Source: Propionivibrio soli (GTDB taxonomy: Bacteria > Pseudomonadota > Gammaproteobacteria > Burkholderiales > Rhodocyclaceae). Taken from it: a stretch of 64,000 nt of DNA. The stretch spans positions 1 through 64,000 of the forward strand of contig NZ_JANZKY010000012.1 in assembly GCF_025770765.1 (NCBI RefSeq), in the 5' to 3' direction. A program made the translations under genes and the position numbers. Of the stretch, positions 1 through 8,895 are shown in pieces. The notes beneath the pieces were generated by a model that saw only the letters and a list, made by a program, of their open reading frames with translations, was not told the origin of the DNA and did not search any database. Positions within the stretch are counted from its first letter, which is position 1. Each line of letters opens with the position of its first letter.

Positions 1-323
1 AAGGCAGCGCCAAACAAGCCGTCGACAGCATGGTCGCCGCCGTACGCGAAGTCGACGTCGGCGTCGAGAACGCCCAACGCGCCGGCGAATCCATCCAAAG
101 CATCAAAGAAGGCTCCAACTCCGTCGTTGGCGCCGTCGAAGAGATCAGCGAAGCCGTGCGCGAACAGAGCGCTGCCAGCACCTCCATCTCCCAGCGCATC
201 GAACAGATCGCCCAGATGACCGAGCGCAACACCGCGGCGGCCGAGAGCACCGCCCAGGCCGTGCATCGCATGAGCGAGATGAGCCGCGAGATCGCCCAGG
301 CCCTGGCGGTGTATAAGGTCTAG
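1..323 (+). CDS. Methyl-accepting chemotaxis protein, C-terminal end (partial)
   Basis: The reading frame is already open at the left edge of the window, so this is the 3' end of a gene that starts outside; an internal ATG at 30 is not the true start. The roughly 105 visible residues are a helical, Ala/Glu/Ser/Gln-rich segment (for example EEISEAVREQSAASTSIS and IEQIAQMTERN), typical of the antiparallel coiled coil of the chemoreceptor signalling domain that lies after the hairpin tip contacting CheA and CheW. The usual ending of short helix plus hydrophobic residues (ALAVYKV) is present. Ligand-binding and membrane parts are not visible, so the stimulus cannot be inferred. Confidence 0.85.
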   Translation, partial: GSAKQAVDSMVAAVREVDVGVENAQRAGESIQSIKEGSNSVVGAVEEISEAVREQSAASTSISQRIEQIAQMTERNTAAAESTAQAVHRMSEMSREIAQALAVYKV

Positions 324-356
324 ACGACCGACGACCTGACTCTCGGCAAACGAAAG

Positions 357-383
357 GGCCGCGGGAAATCCAAACCCGCGGCC
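357..383 (-). terminator. GC-rich hairpin between convergent genes
   Basis: GGCCGCGGG (357-365) and CCCGCGGCC (375-383) form a perfect 9-bp stem with a 9-nt loop between the 3' ends of the chemoreceptor gene and the PAS-GGDEF-EAL gene. Read on the minus strand the stem is followed by CTTTCG; on the plus strand there is no T run. It may act as a weak terminator for the minus-strand gene or as an mRNA-end stabiliser. Confidence 0.5.
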
Positions 384-445
384 AGGCAAGCCTACGGCCA
401 GAGACTACGGAACGGGGCGGCGCGCGGGCGGGCCAGCTAGGGGGC

Positions 446-2620
446 TCAATCGAGCGATAGCCGGTGCCCCTGCCGCAACAGGTGTTCGAAGGCTTCCGGT
501 GCGACGGGCGGGCTGAAGAGATAGCCTTGCAGCTGATCGCACCCGAGGTTGCGCAGGAAATTCATTTGCGCATGTGTTTCCACCCCTTCGGCAACGATCT
601 CCTGGCGTAGCTGTTTGCCCATGGTCACAATGGCTTGAGCAATAGCGCAGTCGTTCTCGTCGTCGGGGACACCGATGACGAATGTGCGGTCGATCTTCAG
701 CGTGGTGATCGGAAACTTCTTGAGGTAGGCCAAGCTTGAGTAGCCGGTGCCGAAGTCATCGAGCGCAAGAGTGAAACCCAGGGCGACCAAATCGTTCATC
801 AGCGGGATCATCTTCTCCGGATCGCGAACCAGTAGGCTCTCGGTAATTTCAAGCCGTAATAGTTCGCACGGAATGTCGTAGCGCTCGGTCGCCACCTTTA
901 GCCGCTCAGGCAACTGCGCATCGAATTGCCGAGCGGACAAGTTGATCGCGATCGGAACCAAGTCGAGCCCCGCATCAAGCCAAGTACGGATCTGTCGGCA
1001 GGCGGCGTCGAGAATCCAACCTCCCAGATCAAGGATCAGCCCTGTTTCTTCTGCTAGCGGGATGAACTTGGCCGGTGGAACCATACCGTGTTTGGGGTGG
1101 CGCCAGCGGACCAAGGCTTCGGCCCCGACAATGCGCCCGGTACGCAAGCTCACTTTTGGCTGGAAGTGCAGCAGGAGTTGCTGGGCAGCGAGCGCTTGCC
1201 TGAGCTCGGTCTCCAACTGCCATTGCTCCTTCGCCAGCACATTCATTTCGGGGCTATAGAAGAGGTGGCTGGATTCACTGGCGTGCGCGCGTTTCATAGC
1301 CACATCGGCGAAGCGCAACAGGGCGGCGGTATGCAGTCCATCCTCGGGGTAGATCGCGATTCCGATGCTGGCCCCAATATGGACCGCATGCGATTCAATG
1401 ATGAACGGGGTTGCCAGCGACGCGAGCAGCTTTTCGGCCACTAGGCCGCTGTGTTCGCGCTTGTGGATCGTGAATAGCGCAACAACGAACTGATCACCGC
1501 CGAAGCGCGCGAGGATATCTTCTTCGCGCAGCACTTCACGGAACCGATGACCTACCTGCTTGAGGAGTTCATCTCCAACTTCGTGGCCCAACGTGTCATT
1601 TACCGTGGCAAATCTATTGAGATCGATGACCAGCAGGGCGCCGTGATCGTTATTCCGGCGGGCGGTCGTCAACGCCTGCTCGACGAGTTGTTGGAAGAGG
1701 GTACGGTTGGGCAGACCGGTCAGACTGTCGTAGTTGACGATCCGCTGCATGCGCTCTTCGGCGGCGCGAAGGACGCTGATATCGGAGAAAATGGAGAAGG
1801 CGTGAGTAATCCGGTCTTCAGCGTCGCGCACGACGCCAATCGATACTGACTGCGGAAAGAGTTCGCCGTTCTTCCGCTTGCCAATAATCTCTCCGTGCCA
1901 GGCGCCGGCGCCGCGCATGGCCGACATTACCTCGGCCCTGAAATCGGCGCTGTGGACACCGGAACGGAGGAGGTCCGGTGTCTGGCCGATGGCTTCGGCG
2001 GCCGTGTATCCCGTAATGCGCGTGAAGGCGGCGTTCACCGAGACGATCCGGTTGTTCGTGTCGGTGATCATGATGCCTTCTTCGCTGTTCTCGATAATGC
2101 TGGCGTGCAGGCGACGCTTTTCTTCAGCGGACAGGCGATCCTCGATTTCGTAATAGTGAGCCGTCATGCCGACGGGTTCCCCGTTCTCGTCGCGTACGTG
2201 CCCGAGCGAAAGGTTGACCCGGAAGGTCTCACCCGATTTCTTCCGGCGGCGCACTTCCATCAGCGAACTGCCGTGGTCGAGAAAGAGCTCGTGGATCCCA
2301 TTGTCACGGTCTGCCGGTTCGTCGGCATACAGGAACAGGATATGTTGCCCGATTGCTTCTTCGGGCGTGTATCCGAAGAGCATCTGAGCACCACGATTCC
2401 AGCCGGTAACGTAGCCGGCCAAGTCGGTCGTAATCAGCGGTTCTTTGATCCACTGTTTCTCGGGACCGCTCAGGAACTCGGCAGGAACCCCATTGCGGTC
2501 GTGACTCAATAGTTCGAGTTCTTGCTTGAGTGAGTCGAGCGTTTGCGCGAGATCGTCGCCTTGCGCTTGCCGGGCCATGGCGCAGAGGTCCAGACAGCGA
2601 TCGATGCGCGCGTCAGTCAT
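446..2620 (-). CDS. PAS-PAS-GGDEF-EAL protein, probable c-di-GMP phosphodiesterase
   Basis: About 724 residues with no predicted membrane span. Two PAS domains (about 55-165 and 172-285), a GGDEF domain (about 295-450) and an EAL domain (about 465-710). The EAL domain keeps the residues known to matter for c-di-GMP hydrolysis: EALVRW, NLSARQF, EITES, DDFGTGYSSL, LKID, AEGVE and QGYLFS. The GGDEF signature reads RFGGDQF, with the catalytic Glu replaced by Gln, while an RxxD (REED) inhibitory-site motif is kept five residues upstream; a regulatory GTP-binding role is more likely than synthesis. I chose the ATG at 2620 (MTDARI) rather than an upstream in-frame start at 2680, because it overlaps the stop of the upstream HDOD gene by 8 bp, which suggests translational coupling. 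Confidence 0.9.
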   Translation of the reverse strand: MTDARIDRCLDLCAMARQAQGDDLAQTLDSLKQELELLSHDRNGVPAEFLSGPEKQWIKEPLITTDLAGYVTGWNRGAQMLFGYTPEEAIGQHILFLYADEPADRDNGIHELFLDHGSSLMEVRRRKKSGETFRVNLSLGHVRDENGEPVGMTAHYYEIEDRLSAEEKRRLHASIIENSEEGIMITDTNNRIVSVNAAFTRITGYTAAEAIGQTPDLLRSGVHSADFRAEVMSAMRGAGAWHGEIIGKRKNGELFPQSVSIGVVRDAEDRITHAFSIFSDISVLRAAEERMQRIVNYDSLTGLPNRTLFQQLVEQALTTARRNNDHGALLVIDLNRFATVNDTLGHEVGDELLKQVGHRFREVLREEDILARFGGDQFVVALFTIHKREHSGLVAEKLLASLATPFIIESHAVHIGASIGIAIYPEDGLHTAALLRFADVAMKRAHASESSHLFYSPEMNVLAKEQWQLETELRQALAAQQLLLHFQPKVSLRTGRIVGAEALVRWRHPKHGMVPPAKFIPLAEETGLILDLGGWILDAACRQIRTWLDAGLDLVPIAINLSARQFDAQLPERLKVATERYDIPCELLRLEITESLLVRDPEKMIPLMNDLVALGFTLALDDFGTGYSSLAYLKKFPITTLKIDRTFVIGVPDDENDCAIAQAIVTMGKQLRQEIVAEGVETHAQMNFLRNLGCDQLQGYLFSPPVAPEAFEHLLRQGHRLSLD

Positions 2621-3602
2621 CGGCCTCGTCCCGCTTGTCGTGCAGCACGCCGAGCATCCAAAGGTGCGCGGAGAGCACAAGCTCGTTATAGCGCGATATG
2701 GGTATGCCGGCTTGGTCCAGTTCTATCGCCAGCTTTTGGTCCTCTTGCTGACGGAGCTCCGTGATCTTCAGCAGGCGACCGATCGGACCATCGTGATGGA
2801 GCACGGCGGAGGCCAGCCCCTCTGGCAGCTTCAGGGGCACGAGCACATCAGCGAGCGGCATTCCAAACAAAACACCGATGAGCGAAAACATCCCGGCCAT
2901 GAATGCCTGTTCCTGCGCGGAGCGATCCAGACCAACGAATTCAGCGGCGAGTTCAGTCGTGCGTGCGCGTACGGCAACGTGCGCGGTCAGCATGGCAGAG
3001 CGGTGATCGTCGCGGCTGGCAGCAAAAAGCATGAGGTGAAGCCAACGCTTTAGCTGCTGACGACCGAGGATAAGAATGGCCTGCGAAAAGCTGGAAATCC
3101 GCCGGGCCATGCTCACGCCCAGCGAATTTACAAGGCGGATGAGGTGGTAAGCGAGGACAGGATCCTGACGGAAAAGAGCTTCGATCTCGCCCGTCTCCGC
3201 GTCCGTTGCGACAAGATGCAGCAATTTGAGCGACAGGATGCGGGAGGCGCTCTGCGCGCTGGATACATGCACTGGGGGATTGAAGGGCCAGCTGCCCGCC
3301 AGCCATAGGGCGGAATCGGGAAAGGTAGGCTTTCCGCGTGCTTCGGAGCGATAGAGTGATTGTTTATTGAGCGCTTGGCACCCCGCCGCAGTTGCCAAGT
3401 GAAGAAGCCCCTCAGGCAGCCTTGCCATCAGGCCAGGAGCGATGAAGCAGGGAAACTCGGTCGCGAATGCCGAGAAACGGGTATTGTCGATAAGCGGCGA
3501 CCATTCGTTCAGGTCTCCACTTCCTGCGTCGAGGAGGGCGGCTGCTGGCTGCAAGTTGCGATCAGCCAGTAGTTCGACATGAAGTATGGGCACGTCGCTC
3601 AT
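2613..3602 (-). CDS. HDOD domain signalling protein
   Basis: 329 residues. The C-terminal two thirds (about 115-315) match an HDOD domain, the metal-free relative of HD phosphohydrolases, with the usual run LIRLVNS followed by ISSFSQAILILGRQQL. The first 110 residues resemble a much reduced EAL-like region as found in YuxH/CdgJ-type EAL-HDOD proteins, but I see no EAL catalytic motif, so that part is a weak assignment. HDOD proteins usually act as regulatory scaffolds in c-di-GMP, motility or stress signalling and have no shown catalysis. The gene overlaps the start of the PAS-GGDEF-EAL gene by 8 bp, so the two products are probably made together and may interact. Confidence 0.85.
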   Translation of the reverse strand: MSDVPILHVELLADRNLQPAAALLDAGSGDLNEWSPLIDNTRFSAFATEFPCFIAPGLMARLPEGLLHLATAAGCQALNKQSLYRSEARGKPTFPDSALWLAGSWPFNPPVHVSSAQSASRILSLKLLHLVATDAETGEIEALFRQDPVLAYHLIRLVNSLGVSMARRISSFSQAILILGRQQLKRWLHLMLFAASRDDHRSAMLTAHVAVRARTTELAAEFVGLDRSAQEQAFMAGMFSLIGVLFGMPLADVLVPLKLPEGLASAVLHHDGPIGRLLKITELRQQEDQKLAIELDQAGIPISRYNELVLSAHLWMLGVLHDKRDEADD

Positions 3603-3945
3603 AGCGCTCTCGTAGTTGCGTCTGCCGTCGCGTCTCGGTCTTCGTTGTTAATGAGGTTGGGCGATGAAACACAAGTTACGGTCGCCTACGGCAAAAAAAC
3701 TCAAAGTTGTAACCGTAGAGTCTCGCTATCACCCCGCTTGGTTCCTTTTCTCAAATATACACTGGCCGGACCCTGGGCGCTTGAAGAAAAACCGCCAAAC
3801 CGTACCGCGTGTACTGACGAGCAGTTACGAACGGGGTTCAACGAGCGGAAGAACAGGGGTTACATGTGTAGGAGGGAACGCAAATATCGTTTCGGCATCA
3901 ACGAGTTGCCCGCCCTAAAAATCTTTGGTCATTTGCTGACCGCGG
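3603..3945. other. Intergenic region, no gene recognised
   Basis: About 340 bases between the start of the HDOD gene and the end of the PAS-GGDEF gene, both on the minus strand. A plus-strand open frame (3664-3918) has no ribosome binding site and no family resemblance. The region must hold the promoter of the HDOD/PAS-GGDEF-EAL pair, but I cannot point to clear -35/-10 boxes. Confidence 0.5.
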
Positions 3946-4854
3946 CTATATGGCCCCGTCATCGATGCAGAAACGGTTGCGACCGGTATCCCGTGCGTGA
4001 ACCAGCAAGGCCGTGCTGCGCTCGACCAACGCCGCGCCGTGTTCGCCGGTGAATTCCGTGATGCCGCCGCTTATCGTTATGCGCTCGCCGGTCTTGGCGA
4101 GTATCTCAGTCTCGATGAGCGCACGTAGCCTTTCCAGCGCGCCAAGCGCGTCGGTAAGATGGGTATTGGGCAGAATCAGCAAGAACTCATCGGTTCCGAT
4201 GCGGCCCACGATGTCGGTTTCGCGCAGAGCTTTTGACAACAGGTAGCCAAGTGCCGCTAGGATGCCATCTGCCACGCTTTGACCCCGCGTAGCCGCGAGT
4301 TCATGGAAGTGATCGACATCGATTTGCGCGAGCGTGAAGGGGGTGCCGTAGCGGCGCCCTCGCTGGACTTCGCTTTCCAGCAAACGCATCACTTGCCGCT
4401 CGTTGAATACGCCAGTCAAGGAATCGTGTACTGAAAGGCGTTCAAGTCGGCTCTCCAGGAATTTCTGCTCGGTGATCTCGGCGAGCACGAGCAGGGCTCG
4501 CCGGATGGTGCCGCGATCGTCAAGGATGGGTAAGGCATTGGTATTGAGCCAGGTTACATGGCCTTCGTTGTCACGGACGGCGACGATTCTCTCCAGCACA
4601 GGCTGTGTTGTCCGTAGAACCGAACACAATGGCATCTCGTCGTCCGAGAGTGATTCGTTTTTTTCGTTTTCCCAGGCGAGAGCTGGGTCGTGCAGGAGCT
4701 TCTCGGCGGTGGCATTGCGCCACAAGGGAGTTGCGTCAGCTGCGTGGACCGACAGTCCTATGCCGAGGATGTCGAGGAGAATGCCGTAGCGTTTGATTTC
4801 GTCATCGTCGGCATGTTTTCCGGGGAGGGGCTCGGGTGGAGTGGCCAAAGTCAT
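3946..4854 (-). CDS. PAS-GGDEF protein with degenerate GTDEF active site
   Basis: 302 residues, soluble. A PAS-like sensor region (about 20-130) with a PAC-like end (VLAEITEQKFLE) leads into a GGDEF domain (about 140-300) that begins with the usual HDSLTGVFNER. The signature loop reads RIGTDEF, so the second Gly of GGDEF is Thr, and RETD five residues before it matches the RxxD inhibitory site. GGDEF domains make c-di-GMP from two GTP; this substitution makes activity uncertain and a c-di-GMP receptor role is possible. No convincing Shine-Dalgarno sequence precedes the ATG at 4854; instead a 30-bp palindrome begins 12 bases upstream. Confidence 0.85.
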   Translation of the reverse strand: MTLATPPEPLPGKHADDDEIKRYGILLDILGIGLSVHAADATPLWRNATAEKLLHDPALAWENEKNESLSDDEMPLCSVLRTTQPVLERIVAVRDNEGHVTWLNTNALPILDDRGTIRRALLVLAEITEQKFLESRLERLSVHDSLTGVFNERQVMRLLESEVQRGRRYGTPFTLAQIDVDHFHELAATRGQSVADGILAALGYLLSKALRETDIVGRIGTDEFLLILPNTHLTDALGALERLRALIETEILAKTGERITISGGITEFTGEHGAALVERSTALLVHARDTGRNRFCIDDGAI

Positions 4855-4866
4855 GAAGAATTACGT

Positions 4867-4896
4867 CTAGTGCTATTACTTTAGTAATAGCACTAG
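4867..4896. promoter_or_regulatory. 30-bp perfect palindrome, candidate operator
   Basis: Two 14-base arms, CTAGTGCTATTACT (4867-4880) and its exact reverse complement (4883-4896), separated by two bases. It lies 12 bases upstream of the PAS-GGDEF start codon and about 100 bases after the metY stop. AT-rich arms, a tiny loop and no T run speak against an intrinsic terminator; the symmetry fits a dimeric repressor or activator. I do not recognise the consensus. Confidence 0.6.
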
Positions 4897-4967
4897 GGTA
4901 ACCGAAATTGCCCCGGCTGCGTGTGCAGTTGTCTGCACTTCATCGCAGGGCCCAGCGCCAAGCGGCG

Positions 4968-6239
4968 TCAGGCGGCGGCGAGCGCCTGATCGAGGTCTTC
5001 AAGCAGGTCGTCGATATGCTCGATGCCGATCGACAGTCGGATCATGTCTTCCGATACGCCGGACTTCACTAACTCTTCGGGAGAGAGTTGCCGGTGGGTC
5101 GTCGAGGCCGGGTGGCACGCCAACGATTTCGCATCACCGATGTTAACGAGCCGGGTAAACAGCTTGAGCGCGTCCTGAAAACGGGCGCCACCAGCCAAGC
5201 CGCCCTTGACGCCGAAGGTGAGAACACCCGAGGCATGACCACCCATGTATTTCTGGACCAGCCCATGGTCCTTGTGGTCCGGGAGTCCTGCGTAATTTAC
5301 CCAGGAAACTTTCGCATGCGTTTTGAGGAACTCGGCGACCTTGACCGAGTTCTCGCAGATCCTTTCCATGCGCAGGGCCAGCGTTTCCAGTCCTTGCAGA
5401 ATCAGGAATACGTTGAATGGGGAAATCGCCGCGCCCATGTTACGCAACGGGACGACGCGTGCACGGCCGATGAAGGCCGCTTCGCCGAGAGCCTCGGTGT
5501 ACACGACGCCGTGGTAAGACACATCCGGCTCGTTGAGCCGCCGGAAACGCGCTTTGTGCTGAGCCCATGGAAATTTCCCACTGTCGACGATGATGCCGCC
5601 AATCGAGTTGCCGTGCCCGGCGATATATTTCGTCAGCGAATGGACGACGATGTCCGCACCGTGCTCGAACGGGCGACAAAGGTAGGGGGACGGCACGGTG
5701 TTATCGACGATTAGAGGGATGCCGTTGCGGTGGGCAATGTCGGCCAGCCTTTCAAAGTCGGTGATGTTGCCCAGCGGATTACCGACAGATTCGCAGTAGA
5801 TGGCCTTCGTTTTCTCGTCGATCAGTTTCTCGAACGTCGCGGGATCGCGATAGTCGGCAAAGCGGACGGCGATTCCGTACTGCGGGAGCGTATGCGCGAA
5901 GAGGTTGTACGTGCCGCCGTACAAAGTCGAGGCCGAGATGACATTGTCGCCGGCCTCGGCGATCGTCATGATCGTGTAGGTTACAGCCGCCTGACCCGAA
6001 GCGAGGGCCAGAGCGCCGACCCCGCCTTCCATCGCGGCCACACGCTTTTCCAATACGTCCTGCGTCGGATTCATGATGCGCGTGTAAATGTTGCCGGCGA
6101 CTTTTAGGTCGAAAAGATCGGCTCCGTGCTGTGTGTTGTCGAACGAGTACGAGGTCGTCTGGTAAATCGGCACAGCGACGGCTTTTGTCGTGGGCTCGGG
6201 AGAGTATCCGGCATGGATGGCGAGGGTTTCGATTTTCAT
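4968..6239 (-). CDS. metY: O-acetylhomoserine sulfhydrylase (PLP enzyme)
   Basis: 423 residues, the normal length for the MetY branch of the Cys/Met-metabolism PLP enzymes. It converts O-acetylhomoserine and sulfide (or methanethiol) to homocysteine (or methionine) in the cytosol. Visible marks are the opening IETLAIHAGY, the cofactor-phosphate region YTRIMNPTQ and ASGQAAV, the PLP-binding aspartate in IVDNTVPSPYLCRP, and the Schiff-base lysine in VVHSLTKYIAGHG. The late insertion region typical of MetY rather than of the shorter MetB/MetZ enzymes is present. A Shine-Dalgarno-like AAGGGATGA precedes the ATG. It lies alone between a terminator upstream and the palindrome region downstream. MetZ is the alternative name in some annotations. 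Confidence 0.93.
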   Translation of the reverse strand: MKIETLAIHAGYSPEPTTKAVAVPIYQTTSYSFDNTQHGADLFDLKVAGNIYTRIMNPTQDVLEKRVAAMEGGVGALALASGQAAVTYTIMTIAEAGDNVISASTLYGGTYNLFAHTLPQYGIAVRFADYRDPATFEKLIDEKTKAIYCESVGNPLGNITDFERLADIAHRNGIPLIVDNTVPSPYLCRPFEHGADIVVHSLTKYIAGHGNSIGGIIVDSGKFPWAQHKARFRRLNEPDVSYHGVVYTEALGEAAFIGRARVVPLRNMGAAISPFNVFLILQGLETLALRMERICENSVKVAEFLKTHAKVSWVNYAGLPDHKDHGLVQKYMGGHASGVLTFGVKGGLAGGARFQDALKLFTRLVNIGDAKSLACHPASTTHRQLSPEELVKSGVSEDMIRLSIGIEHIDDLLEDLDQALAAA

Positions 6240-6341
6240 TCTTCATCCCTTGGCGAAAGTGGGGGAGGGCCGCATCTTAGCATTCGGTTTCGCGTCCAAA
6301 TAGAACGAGAATGCATATCCTAATTACCGCCTCTATAAAGG

Positions 6342-6368
6342 AAAAGCGCCCCGCTGGGGCGCTTTTTT
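6342..6368 (-). terminator. Rho-independent terminator
   Basis: AAAAGCGCCCC (6342-6352), loop GCT, GGGGCGCTTTT (6356-6366): an 11-bp stem with T runs on both strands. It lies 35 bases after the stop of the glycine-zipper gene on the minus strand, between it and metY, and separates these two transcription units. Confidence 0.85.
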
Positions 6369-6402
6369 GCGGTTCGGGCCTCCTTGCGGCCCGAGGGCGA
6401 TT

Positions 6403-7113
6403 TTACAGCGCGACGAGTTGGCCGTTGCTGATCCGTACGCGGTCACCACGCTGCCATGTCGGCGCCTGCGATTGAGTGAAGAGACGCGTATTGCCATTTT
6501 CAAGACGTACCGTTACTTCATATTGTGTCGTGCTGCGCACACGCTTTTCGACTTCGTTCCCCGCGTAGGCTCCGCCCACGGCGCCGACCACGGCACCGAC
6601 GATCTTGCCACGACCGCCGCCGATCTGATTACCAAGCAATCCACCGAGAACGCCACCGCCGACTGCGCCGAGGCCGGTACCGTCCCCGTTCTGTTTCACT
6701 TCGCGCACATTCTCTACGACGCCACAATCGCGGCAAGTATTCGCGTACGACGGATTCGACGTGCTGTTTTCTACATAGATGCCGCTATCGTTGATCGGGT
6801 AGCTCGGGGACGTGGCCGGGCGTTGCTCGTCGGATGTGCGGACGTAGCCAGCCGGACGTTCGCGAATCGGCTCACGGGTGGCGGTTTGCCGTACGGGAGC
6901 GGTTGTCTTGGCCTTTACCGATGCTTTGGCCGGTGGCTCGGCCGGAACGACGGGTACGGAGGGAGCAGCCGCGAGCGGTTCCATCTGAGTGGTCGTTGCT
7001 CCGCTTTGGGGAATCCAGCCGGCGAACGAAGCAGCGGCCGTCAAGCTTGCGATCGTTACGGCGGTCGCGGCGACGATAATCATCGGGTGCGGTCTGCGGG
7101 TTTGGTTTTCCAT
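6403..7113 (-). CDS. Glycine-zipper envelope protein (Rick_17kDa/2TM type)
   Basis: 236 residues from the ATG at 7113, chosen because GTGAGG stands just upstream; an earlier in-frame start at 7185 lacks support. One N-terminal membrane anchor (about 10-32, IIVAATAVTIASL), a Pro/Ala/Thr-rich linker (about 40-125), then a glycine-zipper 2TM segment (about 145-190: GAVGGGVLGGLLGNQIGGG, GAVVGAVGGAYAGNEVEK) and a C-terminal beta-rich piece ending in RGDRVRISNGQLVAL. Such proteins sit in the cell envelope and are usually annotated as 17-kDa-antigen-like; their biochemical role is mostly unknown. A conserved pair CRDCG before the zipper is of note. Single-gene unit ending in a strong terminator. Confidence 0.85.
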   Translation of the reverse strand: MENQTRRPHPMIIVAATAVTIASLTAAASFAGWIPQSGATTTQMEPLAAAPSVPVVPAEPPAKASVKAKTTAPVRQTATREPIRERPAGYVRTSDEQRPATSPSYPINDSGIYVENSTSNPSYANTCRDCGVVENVREVKQNGDGTGLGAVGGGVLGGLLGNQIGGGRGKIVGAVVGAVGGAYAGNEVEKRVRSTTQYEVTVRLENGNTRLFTQSQAPTWQRGDRVRISNGQLVAL

Positions 7114-7271
7114 TGTGGCCTCACGCTGTGGTTGGTACTGAGCAAACAACGAACAGGCCGAGCCCCAGGACGACTGGGGAAACAAACGATTACAACTTTG
7201 GGGCCGCCGTTACGGCGAGGCCTGAAAAGAGGTGAGTACGAGACCCGGTAGTTCGATAAGGGCCGGCGGCG

Positions 7272-7308
7272 AAAAAAAACGCCTCGGATAGCCCGAGGCG
7301 TTTTTTTT
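7272..7308 (-). terminator. Rho-independent terminator of the prfB-lysS operon
   Basis: A 9-bp stem ACGCCTCGG/CCGAGGCGT with a 5-base loop (7279-7301), flanked by eight A on the left and eight T on the right, so it can work in both directions. It follows the lysS stop by about 30 bases on the minus strand. Confidence 0.9.
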
Positions 7309-7337
7309 ACCTCTTGGTAATGCGAAGCTGCTGCCAG

Positions 7338-8843
7338 CTACTCCGGCCGCATCTGCGGGAAGAGGATCACGTCCCGGATATTCGGCGAATCGGTGAGCAG
7401 CATTACCAGACGGTCGATGCCGATTCCGCAACCACCGGTCGGGGGAAGCCCGTATTCAAGAGCGCGAATGTAGTCAGCGTCGTAATACATTGCTTCTTCG
7501 TCGCCCGCGTCCTTGGCTTTGGCTTGCGCCATAAAGCGCTCAGCTTGGTCCTCGGGATCGTTGAGCTCGGAGAAACCGTTGGCGATTTCCCGCCCGACGA
7601 TGAAGAGTTCAAAGCGTTCGGTAATCTCAGGGTTCGCATCGCTCGAACGTGCCAGCGGGCTGATCTCCGCCGGGTAGTCGATAATGAACGTCGGATCCCA
7701 CAGATCGGCTTCGGTCGTTTCTTCGAACATCAGGAGCTGCAGCGTACCGAGTCCCATACCGGGCTTCAGTTCGACCTTCATCGCGGTGAGCCTCTGACGG
7801 AGCCAGTCGGCGTCATTCAGTTGCTCCAGCGTGTACTGCGGACGGTATTTCATGATCGCCTCGACCATCGTCAGGCGATCGAATGGCTTGGAGAGATCGA
7901 GCGTACGACCCTGGTATTCGAAAACCTCAGCGCCCAGAGCTTCTCGCGCCGAATGGCGTAGGACGCCCTCGGTGAAATCCATCAGCTTGTGATACTCGCT
8001 GTAGGCCTCATAGAACTCCATCATCGTGAACTCGGGATTATGGCGCGGGCTCATGCCTTCGTTGCGGAAATTGCGGTTGAGTTCGAAGACCTTTTCAAAA
8101 CCACCGACGACAAGCTTCTTGAGGTACAACTCCGGTGCAATGCGCAAGTACAACGGCATGTCGAGCGCGTTGTGGTGAGTCATGAATGGGCGCGCCGACG
8201 CACCACCGGGAATGGGGTGCATCATCGGCGTTTCGACTTCGAGGAAGCCGTGGCTGCACATGTAGTTGCGGATCGATTGCACAATCCGGCTGCGCGCGAC
8301 GAAGGTGAAGCGCGACTGCTCGTTCATGATCAAGTCGAGGTGGCGCATCCGGTACTTCTGTTCCTGGTCCGTGAGACCGTGGAATTTCTCCGGAAGCGGG
8401 CGCAACGACTTTGACAGCAGGCGGATATCGTTGGCTTGCACGGTCAGTTCGTTGGTCTTCGTGCGGAAGAGCGGGCCGACGACGCCTACGATGTCCCCGA
8501 TATCCCAGCGCTTGAATGCCGCGTATTCCTCCTCGCCTACCTTGTCGCGTGCCACGTAGATTTGGATGCGGCCACCGACATCGGAAATGGTGATGAACGA
8601 TGCTTTGCCCATCACCCGTTTGAGCATGATGCGACCGGCGACCTTGACTTCGACAGGATTCGCTTCCAGCTCCTCACTCGTTTTCGAGTCGTACAGCTCA
8701 ATGATTTTGCCCGAGATGTTTTCACGCTCGAAGTCGTTGGGATAAGCCTTACCCGTCGCACGCCATTCGGCGAGCTTCGCGCGACGCTCGGCGATGATAT
8801 GGTTCTCGTCTTGTTCGGAGGCGGTGGTGGTCTGGTCGGACAT
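7338..8843 (-). CDS. lysS: Lysyl-tRNA synthetase, class II
   Basis: 501 residues, the normal size. An N-terminal OB-fold tRNA anticodon-binding domain (about 60-170, [14 protein letters not shown]) is followed by the class II catalytic domain with motif 2 [14 protein letters not shown] and motif 3 [14 protein letters not shown]. It charges tRNA-Lys with lysine using ATP in the cytosol. It is the downstream gene of a prfB-lysS pair, an arrangement known from E. coli and many proteobacteria, with a gap of about 50 bases. The start [10 protein letters not shown] has AAGAGA upstream. Confidence 0.97.
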   Translation of the reverse strand: MSDQTTTASEQDENHIIAERRAKLAEWRATGKAYPNDFERENISGKIIELYDSKTSEELEANPVEVKVAGRIMLKRVMGKASFITISDVGGRIQIYVARDKVGEEEYAAFKRWDIGDIVGVVGPLFRTKTNELTVQANDIRLLSKSLRPLPEKFHGLTDQEQKYRMRHLDLIMNEQSRFTFVARSRIVQSIRNYMCSHGFLEVETPMMHPIPGGASARPFMTHHNALDMPLYLRIAPELYLKKLVVGGFEKVFELNRNFRNEGMSPRHNPEFTMMEFYEAYSEYHKLMDFTEGVLRHSAREALGAEVFEYQGRTLDLSKPFDRLTMVEAIMKYRPQYTLEQLNDADWLRQRLTAMKVELKPGMGLGTLQLLMFEETTEADLWDPTFIIDYPAEISPLARSSDANPEITERFELFIVGREIANGFSELNDPEDQAERFMAQAKAKDAGDEEAMYYDADYIRALEYGLPPTGGCGIGIDRLVMLLTDSPNIRDVILFPQMRPE

Positions 8844-8895
8844 GTCGTTCTCTTGGATGGATTAAATTCTTTGTTTCGCAGCGGACAGCGGGTCG

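Noticed and set aside
3664-3918. 84-codon open frame between the HDOD and PAS-GGDEF genes
   Set aside because: No Shine-Dalgarno sequence, no recognisable motif; the region is better explained as a promoter region.
4867-4896. Palindrome as an intrinsic terminator of metY
   Set aside because: AT-rich stem, two-base centre and no T run on either strand; an operator is more likely.
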